The position numbers and the translations under genes were made by a program. From Ptiloglossa arizonensis (Eukaryota > Arthropoda > Insecta > Hymenoptera > Colletidae): a DNA stretch of 64,000 nt. Shown here in pieces: positions 10,985 to 24,104 of this stretch (position 1 is the first letter of the stretch; every line of letters begins with the position of its first letter). The notes beneath the pieces are model-generated. The model worked only from the letters and a program-made list of their open reading frames with translations. It made no database searches and had not been told where the DNA came from. Location of the stretch: NCBI RefSeq assembly GCF_051014685.1, contig NW_027478852.1:124001-188000 (forward strand), written 5' to 3'.

Positions 10985-12635
10985 TTTCCCCTAGGCCGTT
11001 CTTGTTATTCGTTTCGAGCATCAGAACTGCGAAGATTTTGAGTTTCTCAAGCGTTTCTTACATCCAAACGGCTATATCTCGCGAACGGATTGACCAATCC
11101 GCATAATTTCTGTTGCATCTGAAAGTAGAAACTCGCCCGATTGCAACGGTTAGTGTAGTTTTCCCCTAGGCCGTTCTAGTCATTCGTTTCGAGCTTCAGA
11201 ACTGCGAAAATTTTGAGTTTCTCAAGCGTTTCTTACCTCCAAACTGCCATATCTCGCGAACGGATTGACCAATCCGCAAAATTTCTGTTGCTTCTGGAAG
11301 TAGAAACTCGCCCGATTACAACGGTATGCGCACTTTTCCCCTGGGCCGTACTAGTTATTCGTTTCGAGCATCGGAACTGCGAAAATTTTGAGTTTCTAAA
11401 GCGTTTCTTATCTCCAAACTGCCATATCTCGCGAACGGATTGATCAATCCGCAAAATTTCTGTTGCTTCTGAAAGTAGAAACTCGCCCGATTACAACGGT
11501 ATGCGCACTTTTCCCCTAGGCCGTTCTAGTTATTCGTTTCGAGCATCAGAACTGCGAAAATTTTGAGTTTCTCAAGCGTTTCTTACCTCCAAACTGCCAC
11601 ATCTCGCGAACGGATTGACCAATCCGCAAAATTACTGTTGCATCTGAAAGTAGAAACTCGCCCGATTACAACGGTATGTGTAGTTTTCCCCTAGGCCGTT
11701 CCAGTTATTCGTTTCGAGCATCAGAACTGCGAAAATTTTGAGTTTCTCAAGCGTTTCTTATCTCCAAACTGCCATATCTCGCGAAGGGATTGATCAATCC
11801 TCAAAATTTCTGTTGCATCTGAAAGTAGAAACTCGCCCGATTACAACAGTATGCGCACTTTTCCCCTAGGCCGTTCTTGTTATTCGTTTCGAGCATCAGA
11901 ACTGCGAAGATTTTGAGTTTCTCAAGCGTTTCTTACATCCAAACGGCTATATCTCGCGAACGGATTGACCAATCCGCATAATTTCTGTTGCATCTGAAAG
12001 TAGAAACTCGCCCGATTGCAACGGTTAGTGTAGTTTTCCCCTAGGCCGTTCTAGTCATTCGTTTCGAGCTTCAGAACTGCGAAAATTTTGAGTTTCTCAA
12101 GCGTTTCTTACCTCCAAACTGCCATATCTCGCGAACGGATTGACCAATCCGCAAAATTTCTGTTGCTTCTGGAAGTAGAAACTCGCCCGATTACAACGGT
12201 ATGCGCACTTTTCCCCTGGGCCGTACTAGTTATTCGTTTCGAGCATCGGAACTGCGAAAATTTTGAGTTTCTAAAGCGTTTCTTATCTCCAAACTGCCAT
12301 ATCTCGCGAACGGATTGATCAATCCGCAAAATTTCTGTTGCTTCTGAAAGTAGAAACTCGCCCGATTACAACGGTATGCGCACTTTTCCCCTAGGCCGTT
12401 CTAGTTATTCGTTTCGAGCATCAGAACTGCGAAAATTTTGAGTTTCTCAAGCGTTTCTTACCTCCAAACTGCCACATCTCGCGAACGGATTGACCAATCC
12501 GCAAAATTACTGTTGCATCTGAAAGTAGAAACTCGCCCGATTACAACGGTATGTGTAGTTTTCCCCTAGGCCGTTCCAGTTATTCGTTTCGAGCATCAGA
12601 ACTGCGAAAATTTTGAGTTTCTCAAGCGTTTCTTA
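10985..12635 (+). repeat. 5-monomer step duplication in domain I
   Basis: Segment 10,985-11,760 recurs at 11,860-12,635 with an 875-bp spacing, including the private 'gcgaagattttgag' and 'ccgttcttgtt' variants. It accounts for the difference between the 4,724-bp and 5,599-bp spacings of the surrounding blocks. Confidence 0.85.
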
Positions 12636-15247
12636 CCTCCAAACTGCCATATCTCGCGAACGGATTGACCAATCCGCAAAATTTCTGTTGCATTTGAAAG
12701 TAGAAACTCGCCCGATTACAACGGTATGCGCACTTTTCCCCTGGGCCGTTCTAGTTATTCGTTTCGAGCATCGGAACTGCGAAAATTTTGAGTTTCTAGA
12801 GCGTTTCTTATCTCCAAACTGCCATATCTCGCGAACGGATTGATCAATCCGCAAAATTTCTGTTGCATCTGAAAGTAGAAACTCGCCCGATTACAACGGT
12901 AGGTGTAGTTTTTCCCTAGGCCGTTCTAGTTATTCGTTTCGCGCATCAGAACAGCGAAAATTTTGAGTTCCTCAAGCGTTTCTTACCTCCAAACTGCCAT
13001 ATCTCGCGAACGGATTGACCAATCCGCAAAATTTCTGTTGCATCTGAAAGTAGAAACCCGCCCGATGACAACGGTGTGTGTAGTTTTCCCCTAGGCCGTT
13101 CTAGTTATTTGTTTCGTGCATCAGCACTGCGAAAATTTTGAGTTTCTCAAGCGTTTCTTACATCCAAACGGCCATATCTCGCGAACGGATTGACCAATCC
13201 GCATGATTTCTGTTGCATCTGAAAGTAGAAACTCGCCCGATTACAACGGTATGCGTACTTCTCCCCTAGGCCGTTCTAGTCATTCGTTTCGAGCATCAGA
13301 ACTGCGAAAATTTTGAGTTTCTCAAGTGTTTCTTACCTCCAAACTGCCATATCTCGCGAACGGATTGACCAATCCGCAAAATTTCTGTTGCTTCTGAAAG
13401 TAGAAACTCGCCCGATTACAACGGTATGCGCACTTTTCCCCTAGGCCGTTCTAGTTATTCGTTTCGAGCTTCAGAACTGCGAAAATTTTGAGTTTCTCAA
13501 GCGTTTCTTACATCCAAACGGCTATATCTCGCGAACGGATTGACCAATCCGCATAATTTCTGTTGCATCTGAAAGTAGAAACTCGCCCGATTGCAACGCT
13601 ATGTGTAGTTTTCCCCTAGGCCGTTCTAGTCATTCGTTTCGAGCATCAGAACTGCGAAAATTTTGAGTTTCTCAAGCGTTTCTTACCTCCAAACTGCCAT
13701 ATCTCGCGAACGGATTGACCAATCCGGAAAATTTCTGTTGCTTCTGAAAGTAGAAACTCGTCCGATTACAACGGTATGCGCACTTTTCCCCTGGGCCGTT
13801 CTAGTTATTCGTTTCGAGCGTCGGAACTGCGAAAATTTTGAGTTTCTCAAGCGTTTCTTACTTCCAAACTGCCATATCACGCGAACGTATTGACCAATCC
13901 GCAAAATTTCTGTTGCATCTGAAAGTAGAAACTCGCCCGATTACAACGGTATGCGTACTTTTCCCCCAGGCCTTTCTATTTATTCGTTTCGAGCATCAGA
14001 ACTGCGAAAATTTTGAGTTTCTCAAGCGTTTCTTACATCCAAACGGCCATATCTCGCGAACGGATTGACCAATCCGCATGATTTCTGTTGCATCTGAAAG
14101 TAGAAACTCGCCCGTTTACATCGGTATGCGTACTTTTCCCCTAGGCCGTTCCAGTTATTCGTTTCGAGCATCAGAACTGCGAAAATTTTGAGTTTCTCAA
14201 GCGTTTCTTACCTCCAAACTGCCACATCTCGCGAACGGATTGACCAATCCGCAAAATTTCTGTTGCATCTGAAAGTAGAAACTCGCCCGATTACAACGGT
14301 AAGTGTAGTTTTCCCCTAGGCCGTTCCAGTTATTCGTTTCGAGCATCAGAACTGCGAAAATTTTGAGTTTCTCATCCTTTTCTTACCTCCAAACTGCCAT
14401 TTCTCGCGAACGGATTGACCAATCCGCAAAATTTCTGTTGCATCTGAAAGTAGAAACTCGCCCGATTACAACGCTATGCGTACTTTTCCCCCAGGCCTTT
14501 CTATTTATTCGTTTCGAGCATCAGAACTGCGAAAATTTTGAGTTTCTCAAGCGTTTCTTATCTCCAAACTGCCATATCTCGCGAAGGGATTGATCAATCC
14601 TCAAAATTTCTGTTGCATCTGAAAGTAGAAACTCGCCCGATTACAACAGTATGCGCACTTTTCCCCTAGGCCGTTCTAGTTATTCGTTTCGAGCATCAGA
14701 ACTGCGAAAATTTTGAGTTTCTCAAGCGTTTCTTACATCCAAACGGCCATATCTCGCGAACGGATTGACCAATCCGCATGATTTCTGTTGCATCTGAAAG
14801 TAGAAACTCGCCCGTTTACATCGGTATGCGTACTTTTCCCCTAGGCCGTTCCAGTTATTCGTTTCGAGCATCAGAACTGCGAAAATTTTGAGTTTCTCAA
14901 GCGTTTCTTACCTCCAAACTGCCACATCTCGCGAACGGATTGACCAATCCGCAAAATTTCTGTTGCATCTGAAAGTAGAAACTCGCCCGATTACAACGGT
15001 ATGCGCACTTTTCCCCTGGGCCGTTCTAGTAATTCGTTTCGAGCATAAAACTGCGAAAATTTTGAGTTTCTAAAGCGTTTCTTATCTCCAAACTGCCATA
15101 TCTCGCGAAGGGATTGATCAATCCGCAAAATTTCTGTTGCATCTGAAAGTAGAAACTCGCCCGTTTACAACAGTATGCGCACTTTTCCCCTAGGCCGTTC
15201 TAGTTATTCGTTTCGATCATCAGAACTGCGAAAATTTTGAGTTTCTC

Positions 15248-17006
15248 AAGCGTTTCTTATCTCCAAACTGCCATATCTCGCGAAGGGATTGATCAATCCT
15301 CAAAATTTCTGTTGCATCTGAAAGTAGAAACTCGCCCGATTACAACAGTATGCGCACTTTTCCCCTAGGCCGTTCTAGTTATTCGTTTCGAGCATCAGAA
15401 CTGCGAAAATTTTGAGTTTCTCAAGCGTTTCTTACATCCAAACGGCCATATCTCGCGAAGGGATTGATCAATCCGCAAAATTTCTGTTGCTTCTGAAAGT
15501 AGAAACTCGCCCGATTACAACGGTATGCGCACTTTTCCCCTAGGCCGTTCTAGATATTCGTTTCGAGCATCAGAACTGCGAAAATTTTGAGTTTCTCAAG
15601 CGTTTCTTACATCCAAACGGCTATATCTCGCGAACGGATTGACCAATCCGCATAATTTCTGTTGCATCTGAAAGTAGAAACTCGCCCGATTGCAACGGTT
15701 AGTGTAGTTTTCCCCTAGGCCGTTCTAGTCATTCGTTTCGAGCTTCAGAACTGCGAAAATTTTGAGTTTCTCAAGCGTTTCTTACCTCCAAACTGCCATA
15801 TCTCGCGAACGGATTGACCAATCCGCAAAATTTCTGTTGCTTCTGGAAGTAGAAACTCGCCCGATTACAACGGTATGCGCACTTTTCCCCTGGGCCGTAC
15901 TAGTTATTCGTTTCGAGCATCGGAACTGCGAAAATTTTGAGTTTCTAAAGCGTTTCTTATCTCCAAACTGCCATATCTCGCGAACGGATTGATCAATCCG
16001 CAAAATTTCTGTTGCTTCTGAAAGTAGAAACTCGCCCGATTACAACGGTATGCGCACTTTTCCCCGAGGCCGTTCTAGTTATTCGTTTCGAGCATCAGAA
16101 CTGCGAAAATTTTGAGTTTCTCAAGCGTTTCTTATCTCCAAACTGCCATATCTCGCGAACGGATTGATCAATCCGCAAAATTTCTGTTGCATCTGAAAGT
16201 AGAAACTCGCCCGATTACAACGGTATGCGCACTTTTCCCCTAGGCCGTTCTAGTTATTCGTTTCGAGCATCAGAACTGCGAAAATTTTGAGTTTCTCAAG
16301 CGTTTCTTATCTCCAAACTGCCATATCTCGCGAACGGATTGATCAATCCGCAAAATTTCTCTTGCATCTGAAAGTAGAAACTCGCCCGATTACAACGGTA
16401 GGTGTAGTTTTCCCCTAGGCCGTTCTAGTTATTCGTTTCGAGCATCAGAACTGCGAAAATTTTGAGTTCCTCAAGCGTTTCTTACCTCCAAACTGCCATA
16501 TCACGCGAGCGGATTGATCAATCCGCAAAATTTCTGTTGCATCTGAAAGTAGAAACTCGCCCGATTACAACGGTGGGTGTAGTTTTCCCCTAGGCGGTTC
16601 TAGTTATTTGTTTCGAGCATCAGCACTGCGAAAATTTTGACTTTCTCAAGCGTTTCTGACGTCCAAACGGCCATATCTCGCGAACGGATTGACCAATCCG
16701 CATGATTTCTGTTGCATCTGAAAGTAGAAACCCGCCCGATTACAACGGTATGCGTACTTCTCCCCTAGGCCGTTCTAGTCATTCGTTTCGAGCAAAAGAA
16801 CTGCGAAAATTTTGAGTTTCTAAAGCGTTTCTTATATCCAAACTGCCATATCTCGCGAAGGGATTGATCAATCCTCAAAATTTCTGTTGCATCTGAAAGT
16901 AGAAACTCACCCGATTACAACAGTATGCGCACTTTTCCCCTAGGCCGTTCTAGTTATTCGTTTCGAGCATCAGAACTGCGAAAATTTTGAGTTTCTCAAG
17001 CGTTTC
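15248..17006 (+). repeat. Domain I segments recurring at 24.1-25.4 kb in swapped order
   Basis: Segment 15,248-15,991 recurs at 24,699-25,442 (spacing 9,451). Segment 16,181-17,006 recurs at about 24,057-24,882 (spacing 7,876). The two overlap in the later copy, so their order is reversed there relative to domain I. Shared private variants include 'ctagatattcg', 'cacgcgagcgg' and 'gagcaaaagaactg'. Confidence 0.75.
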
Positions 17007-17390
17007 TTACCTCCAAACGGCCATATCTCGCGAAGGGATTGACCAATCCGGAAAATTTCTGTTGCTTCTGAAAGTAGAAACTCGTCCGATTACAACGGTA
17101 TGCGCACTTTTCCCCTGGGCCGTTCTAGTTATTCGTTTCGAGCGTCGGAACTGCGAAAATTTTGAGTTTCTCAAGCGTTTCTTACTTCCAAACTGCCATA
17201 TCACGCGAACGTATTGACCAATCCGCAAAATTTCTGTTGCATTTGAAAGTAGAAACTCGCCCGATTACAACGGTATGCGCACTTTTCCCCTGGGCCGTTC
17301 TGGTTATTCGTTTCGAGCATCAGAACTGCGAAAATTTTGAGTTTCTCAAGCGTTTCTTACGTCCAAACTGCCACATCTCGCGAACGGATC

Positions 17391-18651
17391 GACCAATCCG
17401 CAAAATTTCTGTTGCATTTGAAAGTAGAAACTCGCCCGATTACAACGGTATGCGCACTTTTCCCCTGGGCCGTTCTAGTTATTCGTTTCGAGCATCGGAA
17501 CTGCGAAAATTTTGAGTTTCTAAAGCGTTTCTTATCTCCAAACTGCCATATCTCGCGAACGGATTGCTCAATCCGCAAAATTGCTGTTGCATCTGAAAGT
17601 AGAAACTCGCCCGATTACAACGGTGGGAGTAGTTTTCCCCTAGGCCGTTCTAGTTATTCGTTTCGAGCATCAGAACTGCGAAAATTTTGAGTTCCTCAAG
17701 CGTTTCTTACCTCCAAACTGCCATATCTCGCGAACGGATTGACCAATCAGCAAAATTTCTGTTGCATCTGAAAGTAGAAACTCGCCCGATTACTACGGTT
17801 GGTGTAGTTTTCCCCTAGGCCGTTCTAGTTATTCGTTTCGAGCATCACAACTGCGAAAATTTTGAGTTCCTCAAGCGTTTCTTACCTCCAAACTGCCATA
17901 TGTCGCGAACGGATTGACCAATCCGCAAAATTTCTGTTGCATCTGAAAGTAGAAACTCTCCCGATTACAACGGTGGGTGTAGTTTTCCCCTAGGCCGTTC
18001 TTGTTATTCGTTTCGAGCATCAGAACTGCGAAGATTTTGAGTTTCTCAAGCGTTTCTTACATCCAAACGGATATATCTCGCGAACGGATCGACCAATTCG
18101 CATAATTTCTGTTGCATCTGAAAGTAGAAACTCGTCCGATTGCAACGGTATGTCTAGTTTTCCCCTAGGCCGTTCTAGTCATTCGTTTCGAGCATCAGAA
18201 CTGCGAAAATTTTGAGTTTCTCAAGCGTTTCTTACATCCAAACGGCCATATCTCGCGAACGGATTGACCAATCCGCATGATTTCTGTATGCATCTGAAAG
18301 TAGAAACTCGCCCGTTTACAACGGTATGCGCACTTTTCCCCTGGGCCGTTCTAGTTATTCGTTTCGAGCATCGGAACTGCGAAAATTTTGAGTTTCTAAA
18401 GCGTTTCTTATCTCCAAACTGCCATATCTCGCGAACGGATTGACCAATCCGCATGATTTCTGTTGCATCTGAAAGTAGAAACCCGCCCGATTACAACGGT
18501 ATGCGTACTTCTCCCCTAGGCCGTTCTAGTCATTCGTTTCGAGCAAAAGAACTGCGAAAATTTTGAGTTTCTAAAGCGTTTCTTATCTCCAAACTGCCAT
18601 ATCTCGCGAAGGGATTGATCAATCCTCAAAATTTCTGTTGCATCTGAAAGT
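17391..18651 (+). repeat. 1.26-kb block copied at 20192-21452
   Basis: The spacing is 2,801 bp (16 monomers plus the one-base insertion). Both copies share the 1-bp insertion, 'aaacggatatatctcgcg' and 'gagcaaaagaactg'. Differences seen are 'tactacggtt' versus 'tacaacggtt', and 'gatcgacc' versus 'gattgacc'. Confidence 0.85.
18198..18373 (+). repeat. 176-bp monomer (1-bp insertion), first of two
   Basis: The monomer reads 'tttctgtatgcatctg' instead of 'tttctgttgcatctg', a gain of one base. The only other copy is near 21,085, 2,801 bp downstream, inside the duplicated block 17,391-18,651 / 20,192-21,452. These are the only insertions detected in the window. Confidence 0.92.
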
Positions 18652-19027
18652 AGAAACTCGCCCGATTACAACGGTAGGTGTAGTTTTCCCCTAGGCCGTT
18701 CTAGTTATTCGTTTCGAGCATCAGAACTGCGATAATTTTGAGTTTCTCAAGCGTTTCTTACCTCCAAACAGCCATATCTCGCGAACGGATTGACCAATCC
18801 GCAAAATTTCTGTTGCATTTGAAAGTAGAAACTCGCCCGATTACAACGGTATGCGCACTTTTCCCCTGGGCCGTTGTAGTTATTCGTTTCGAGCATCGGA
18901 ACTACGAAAATTTTGTGTTTCTAAAGCGTTTCTTATCTCCAAACTTCCATATCTCGCGAACGGATTGATCAATCCGCAAAATTTCTGTTGCATCTGAAAG
19001 TGGAAACTCGCCCGATTACAACGGTAG

Positions 19028-20296
19028 GTGTAGTTTTCCCCTGGGCCGTTCTAGTCATTCGTTTCGAGCATCAGAACTGCGAAAATTTTGAGTTTCTCAA
19101 GCGTTTCTTACCTCCAAACTGCCATATCTCGCGAACGGATTGACCAATCCGCAAAATTTCTGTGGCATCTGAAAGTAGAAACTCGCCCGATTGCAACGGT
19201 ATGTGTAGTTTTCCCCTGGGCCGTTCTAGTCATTCGTTTCGAGCATCAGAACTGCGAAAATTTTGAGTTTCTCAAGCGTTTCTTACCTCCAAACTGCCAT
19301 ATCTCGCGAACGGATTGACCAATCCGCTAAATTTCTGTTGCATTTGAAAGTAGAAACTCGCCCGATTACAACGGTATGCGCACTTTTCCCCTGGGCCGTT
19401 CTAGTTATTCATTTCGAGCATCGGAACTGCGAAAATTTTGAGTTTCTAAAGCGTTTCTTATTTCCAAACTGCCATATCTCGCGAACGGATAGATCAATCC
19501 GCAAAATTTCTGTTGCATCTGAAAGTAGAAACTCGCCCGATTACAACGGTATGTGTAGTTTTCCCCTAGGCCGTTCTAGTTATTCGTTTCGAGCATCAGA
19601 ACTGCGAAAATTTTGAGTTTCTCAAGCGTTTCTTACCTCCAAACTGCCACATCTCGCGAACGGATTGATCAATCCGCAAAATTTCTGTTGCATCTGAAAG
19701 TAGAAACTCGCCCGATTACAACGGTAGGTGTAGTTTTCCCCTAGGCCGTTCTAGTTATTCGTTTCGAGCATCAGAACTGCGAAAATTTTGAGTTCCTCAA
19801 GCGTTTCTTACCTCCAAACTGCCATATCTCGCGAACGGATTGACCAATCCGCAAAATTTCCGTTGCATCTGAAAGTAGAAACTCGCCCGATTACAACGGT
19901 ATGCGCACTTTTCCCCTGGGCCGTTCTAGTTATTCGTTTCGAGCATCGGAACTGCGAAAATTTTGAGTTTCTCAAGTGTTTCTTACCTCCAAACTGCCAT
20001 ATCTCGCGAACGGATTGACCAATCCGCAAAATTTCTGTTGCATCTGAAAGTAGAAACTCGCCCGATTACAACGGTATGCGTACTTTTCCCCCAGGCCTTT
20101 CTAGTTATTCGTTTCGAGCATCAGAACTGCGAAAATTTTGAGTTTCTCAAGCGTTTCTTACCTCCAAACTGCCACATCTCGCGAACGGATTGACCAATCC
20201 GCAAAATTTCTGTTGCATTTGAAAGTAGAAACTCGCCCGATTACAACGGTATGCGCACTTTTCCCCTGGGCCGTTCTAGTTATTCGTTTCGAGCAT
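19028..20296 (+). repeat. 1.27-kb block copied at 22529-23797
   Basis: The spacing is 3,501 bp. Private variants 'ttctgtggcatctg', 'ccgctaaattt' and 'ttattcatttcgag' are shared, and I saw no difference. The block ends where one copy has 'catcggaactg' and the other enters the 174-bp class. Confidence 0.85.
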
Positions 20297-21452
20297 CGGA
20301 ACTGCGAAAATTTTGAGTTTCTAAAGCGTTTCTTATCTCCAAACTGCCATATCTCGCGAACGGATTGCTCAATCCGCAAAATTGCTGTTGCATCTGAAAG
20401 TAGAAACTCGCCCGATTACAACGGTGGGAGTAGTTTTCCCCTAGGCCGTTCTAGTTATTCGTTTCGAGCATCAGAACTGCGAAAATTTTGAGTTCCTCAA
20501 GCGTTTCTTACCTCCAAACTGCCATATCTCGCGAACGGATTGACCAATCAGCAAAATTTCTGTTGCATCTGAAAGTAGAAACTCGCCCGATTACAACGGT
20601 TGGTGTAGTTTTCCCCTAGGCCGTTCTAGTTATTCGTTTCGAGCATCACAACTGCGAAAATTTTGAGTTCCTCAAGCGTTTCTTACCTCCAAACTGCCAT
20701 ATGTCGCGAACGGATTGACCAATCCGCAAAATTTCTGTTGCATCTGAAAGTAGAAACTCTCCCGATTACAACGGTGGGTGTAGTTTTCCCCTAGGCCGTT
20801 CTTGTTATTCGTTTCGAGCATCAGAACTGCGAAGATTTTGAGTTTCTCAAGCGTTTCTTACATCCAAACGGATATATCTCGCGAACGGATTGACCAATTC
20901 GCATAATTTCTGTTGCATCTGAAAGTAGAAACTCGTCCGATTGCAACGGTATGTCTAGTTTTCCCCTAGGCCGTTCTAGTCATTCGTTTCGAGCATCAGA
21001 ACTGCGAAAATTTTGAGTTTCTCAAGCGTTTCTTACATCCAAACGGCCATATCTCGCGAACGGATTGACCAATCCGCATGATTTCTGTATGCATCTGAAA
21101 GTAGAAACTCGCCCGTTTACAACGGTATGCGCACTTTTCCCCTGGGCCGTTCTAGTTATTCGTTTCGAGCATCGGAACTGCGAAAATTTTGAGTTTCTAA
21201 AGCGTTTCTTATCTCCAAACTGCCATATCTCGCGAACGGATTGACCAATCCGCATGATTTCTGTTGCATCTGAAAGTAGAAACCCGCCCGATTACAACGG
21301 TATGCGTACTTCTCCCCTAGGCCGTTCTAGTCATTCGTTTCGAGCAAAAGAACTGCGAAAATTTTGAGTTTCTAAAGCGTTTCTTATCTCCAAACTGCCA
21401 TATCTCGCGAAGGGATTGATCAATCCTCAAAATTTCTGTTGCATCTGAAAGT

Positions 21453-22765
21453 GGAAACTCGCCCGATTACAACGGTAGGTGTAGTTTTCCCCTAGGCCGT
21501 TCTAGTCATTCGTTTCGAGCATCAGAACTGCGAAAATTTTGAGTTTCTCAAGCGTTTCTTACATCCAAACGGCTATATCTCGCGAACGGACTGACCAATC
21601 CGCATAATTTCTGTTGCATCTGAAAGTAGAAACTCGCCCGCTTGCAACGGTATGTGTAGTTTTCCCCTGGGCCGTTCTAGTCATTCGTTTCGAGCATCAG
21701 AACTGCGAAAATTTTGAGTTTCTCAAGCGTTTCTTACCTCCAAACTGCCATATCTCGCGAACGGATTGACCAATCCGCAAAATTTCTGTGGCATCTGAAA
21801 GTAGAAACTCGCCCGATTGCAACGGTATGTGTAGTTTTCCCCTGGGCCGTTCTAGTCATTCGTTTCGAGCATCAGAACTGCGAAAATTTTGAGTTTCTAA
21901 AGCGTTTCTTATCTCCAAACTGCCATATCTCGCGAACGGATTGACCAATCCGCATGATTTCTGTTGCATCTGAAAGTAGAAACTCGCCCGATTACAACGG
22001 TAGGTGTAGTTTTCCCCTAGGCCGTTCTAGTTATTCGTTTCGAGCATCAGAACTGCGAAAATTTTGAGTTTCTCAAGCGTTTCTTACCTCCAAACAGCCA
22101 TATCTCGCGAACGGATTGACCAATCCGCAAAATTTCTGTTGCATTTGAAAGTAGAAACTCGCCCGATTACAACGGTATGCGCACTTTTCCCCTGGGCCGT
22201 TGTAGTTATTCGTTTCGAGCATCGGAACTACGAAAATTTTGTGTTTCTAAAGCGTTTCTTATCTCCAAACTTCCATATCTCGCGAACGGATTGATCAATC
22301 CGCAAAATTTCTGTTGCATCTGAAAGTGGAAACTCGCCCGATTACAACGGTAGGTGTAGTTTTCCCCTAGGCCGTTCTAGTCATTCGTTTCGAGCATCAG
22401 AACTGCGAAAATTTTGAGTTTCTCAAGCGTTTCTTACATCCAAACGGCTATATCTCGCGAACGGACTGACCAATCCGCATAATTTCTGTTGCATCTGAAA
22501 GTAGAAACTCGCCTGATTGCAACGGTATGTGTAGTTTTCCCCTGGGCCGTTCTAGTCATTCGTTTCGAGCATCAGAACTGCGAAAATTTTGAGTTTCTCA
22601 AGCGTTTCTTACCTCCAAACTGCCATATCTCGCGAACGGATTGACCAATCCGCAAAATTTCTGTGGCATCTGAAAGTAGAAACTCGCCCGATTGCAACGG
22701 TATGTGTAGTTTTCCCCTGGGCCGTTCTAGTCATTCGTTTCGAGCATCAGAACTGCGAAAATTTT
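21453..22765 (+). repeat. Partial 5-monomer recurrence (875-bp spacing)
   Basis: Segment 21,453-21,890 recurs at 22,328-22,765 with shared 'gtggaaactcg' and 'aacggactgacc'. A small difference lies near 21,638 ('cccgcttgc') versus 22,513 ('cctgattgc'). Confidence 0.78.
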
Positions 22766-22884
22766 GAGTTTCTCAAGCGTTTCTTACCTCCAAACTGCCA
22801 TATCTCGCGAACGGATTGACCAATCCGCTAAATTTCTGTTGCATTTGAAAGTAGAAACTCGCCCGATTACAACGGTATGCGCAC

Positions 22885-24104
22885 TTTTCCCCTGGGCCGT
22901 TCTAGTTATTCATTTCGAGCATCGGAACTGCGAAAATTTTGAGTTTCTAAAGCGTTTCTTATTTCCAAACTGCCATATCTCGCGAACGGATAGATCAATC
23001 CGCAAAATTTCTGTTGCATCTGAAAGTAGAAACTCGCCCGATTACAACGGTATGTGTAGTTTTCCCCTAGGCCGTTCTAGTTATTCGTTTCGAGCATCAG
23101 AACTGCGAAAATTTTGAGTTTCTCAAGCGTTTCTTACCTCCAAACTGCCACATCTCGCGAACGGATTGATCAATCCGCAAAATTTCTGTTGCATCTGAAA
23201 GTAGAAACTCGCCCGATTACAACGGTAGGTGTAGTTTTCCCCTAGGCCGTTCTAGTTATTCGTTTCGAGCATCAGAACTGCGAAAATTTTGAGTTCCTCA
23301 AGCGTTTCTTACCTCCAAACTGCCATATCTCGCGAACGGATTGACCAATCCGCAAAATTTCCGTTGCATCTGAAAGTAGAAACTCGCCCGATTACAACGG
23401 TATGCGCACTTTTCCCCTGGGCCGTTCTAGTTATTCGTTTCGAGCATCGGAACTGCGAAAATTTTGAGTTTCTCAAGTGTTTCTTACCTCCAAACTGCCA
23501 TATCTCGCGAACGGATTGACCAATCCGCAAAATTTCTGTTGCATCTGAAAGTAGAAACTCGCCCGATTACAACGGTATGCGTACTTTTCCCCCAGGCCTT
23601 TCTAGTTATTCGTTTCGAGCATCAGAACTGCGAAAATTTTGAGTTTCTCAAGCGTTTCTTACCTCCAAACTGCCACATCTCGCGAACGGATTGACCAATC
23701 CGCAAAATTTCTGTTGCATTTGAAAGTAGAAACTCGCCCGATTACAACGGTATGCGCACTTTTCCCCTGGGCCGTTCTAGTTATTCGTTTCGAGCATAAA
23801 ACTGCGAAAATTTTGAGTTTCTAAAGCGTTTCTTATCTCCAAACTGCCATATCTCGCGAAGGGATTGATCAATCCGCAAAATTTCTGCTGCATCTGAAAG
23901 TAGAAACTCGCCCGTTTACAACAGTATGCGCACTTTTCCCCTAGGCCGTTCTAGTTATGCGTTTCGAGCATCAGAACTGCAAAAATTTTGAGTTTCTCAA
24001 GCGTTTCTTACATCCAAACGGCCATATCTCGCGAACGGATTGACCAATCCGCATGATTTCTGTTGCATCTGAAAGTAGAAACTCGCCCGATTACAACGGT
24101 ATGC
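22885..24104 (+). repeat. 1.2-kb block copied at 27434-28653
   Basis: The spacing is 4,549 bp (26 monomers minus one base), and the block includes the 174-bp class. Differences seen are 'cttatttcc' near 22,961 versus 'cttatctcc', and 'ttatgcg' near 23,957 versus 'ttattcg'. Confidence 0.82.

Larger units (their letters stand above)
1..17219 (+). repeat. Domain I of the array
   Basis: This domain is recognised by a private monomer class reading 'cccccaggcctttctat' followed by 'ttattcg'. I found it near 320, 1540, 2070, 3470, 3995, 4345, 4870, 8365, 8890, 13965 and 14490, and nowhere later. A companion class with 'cttccaaactgccatatcac' also belongs here. The domain contains a 5-monomer tandem duplication near 3.1-4.9 kb and a long copy of 5.1-9.0 kb at 9.9-14.6 kb. 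Its right limit is placed at a chimeric monomer near 17,219-17,241, but the change is gradual, because 15.2-17.0 kb recurs later at 24.1-25.4 kb. Confidence 0.7.
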
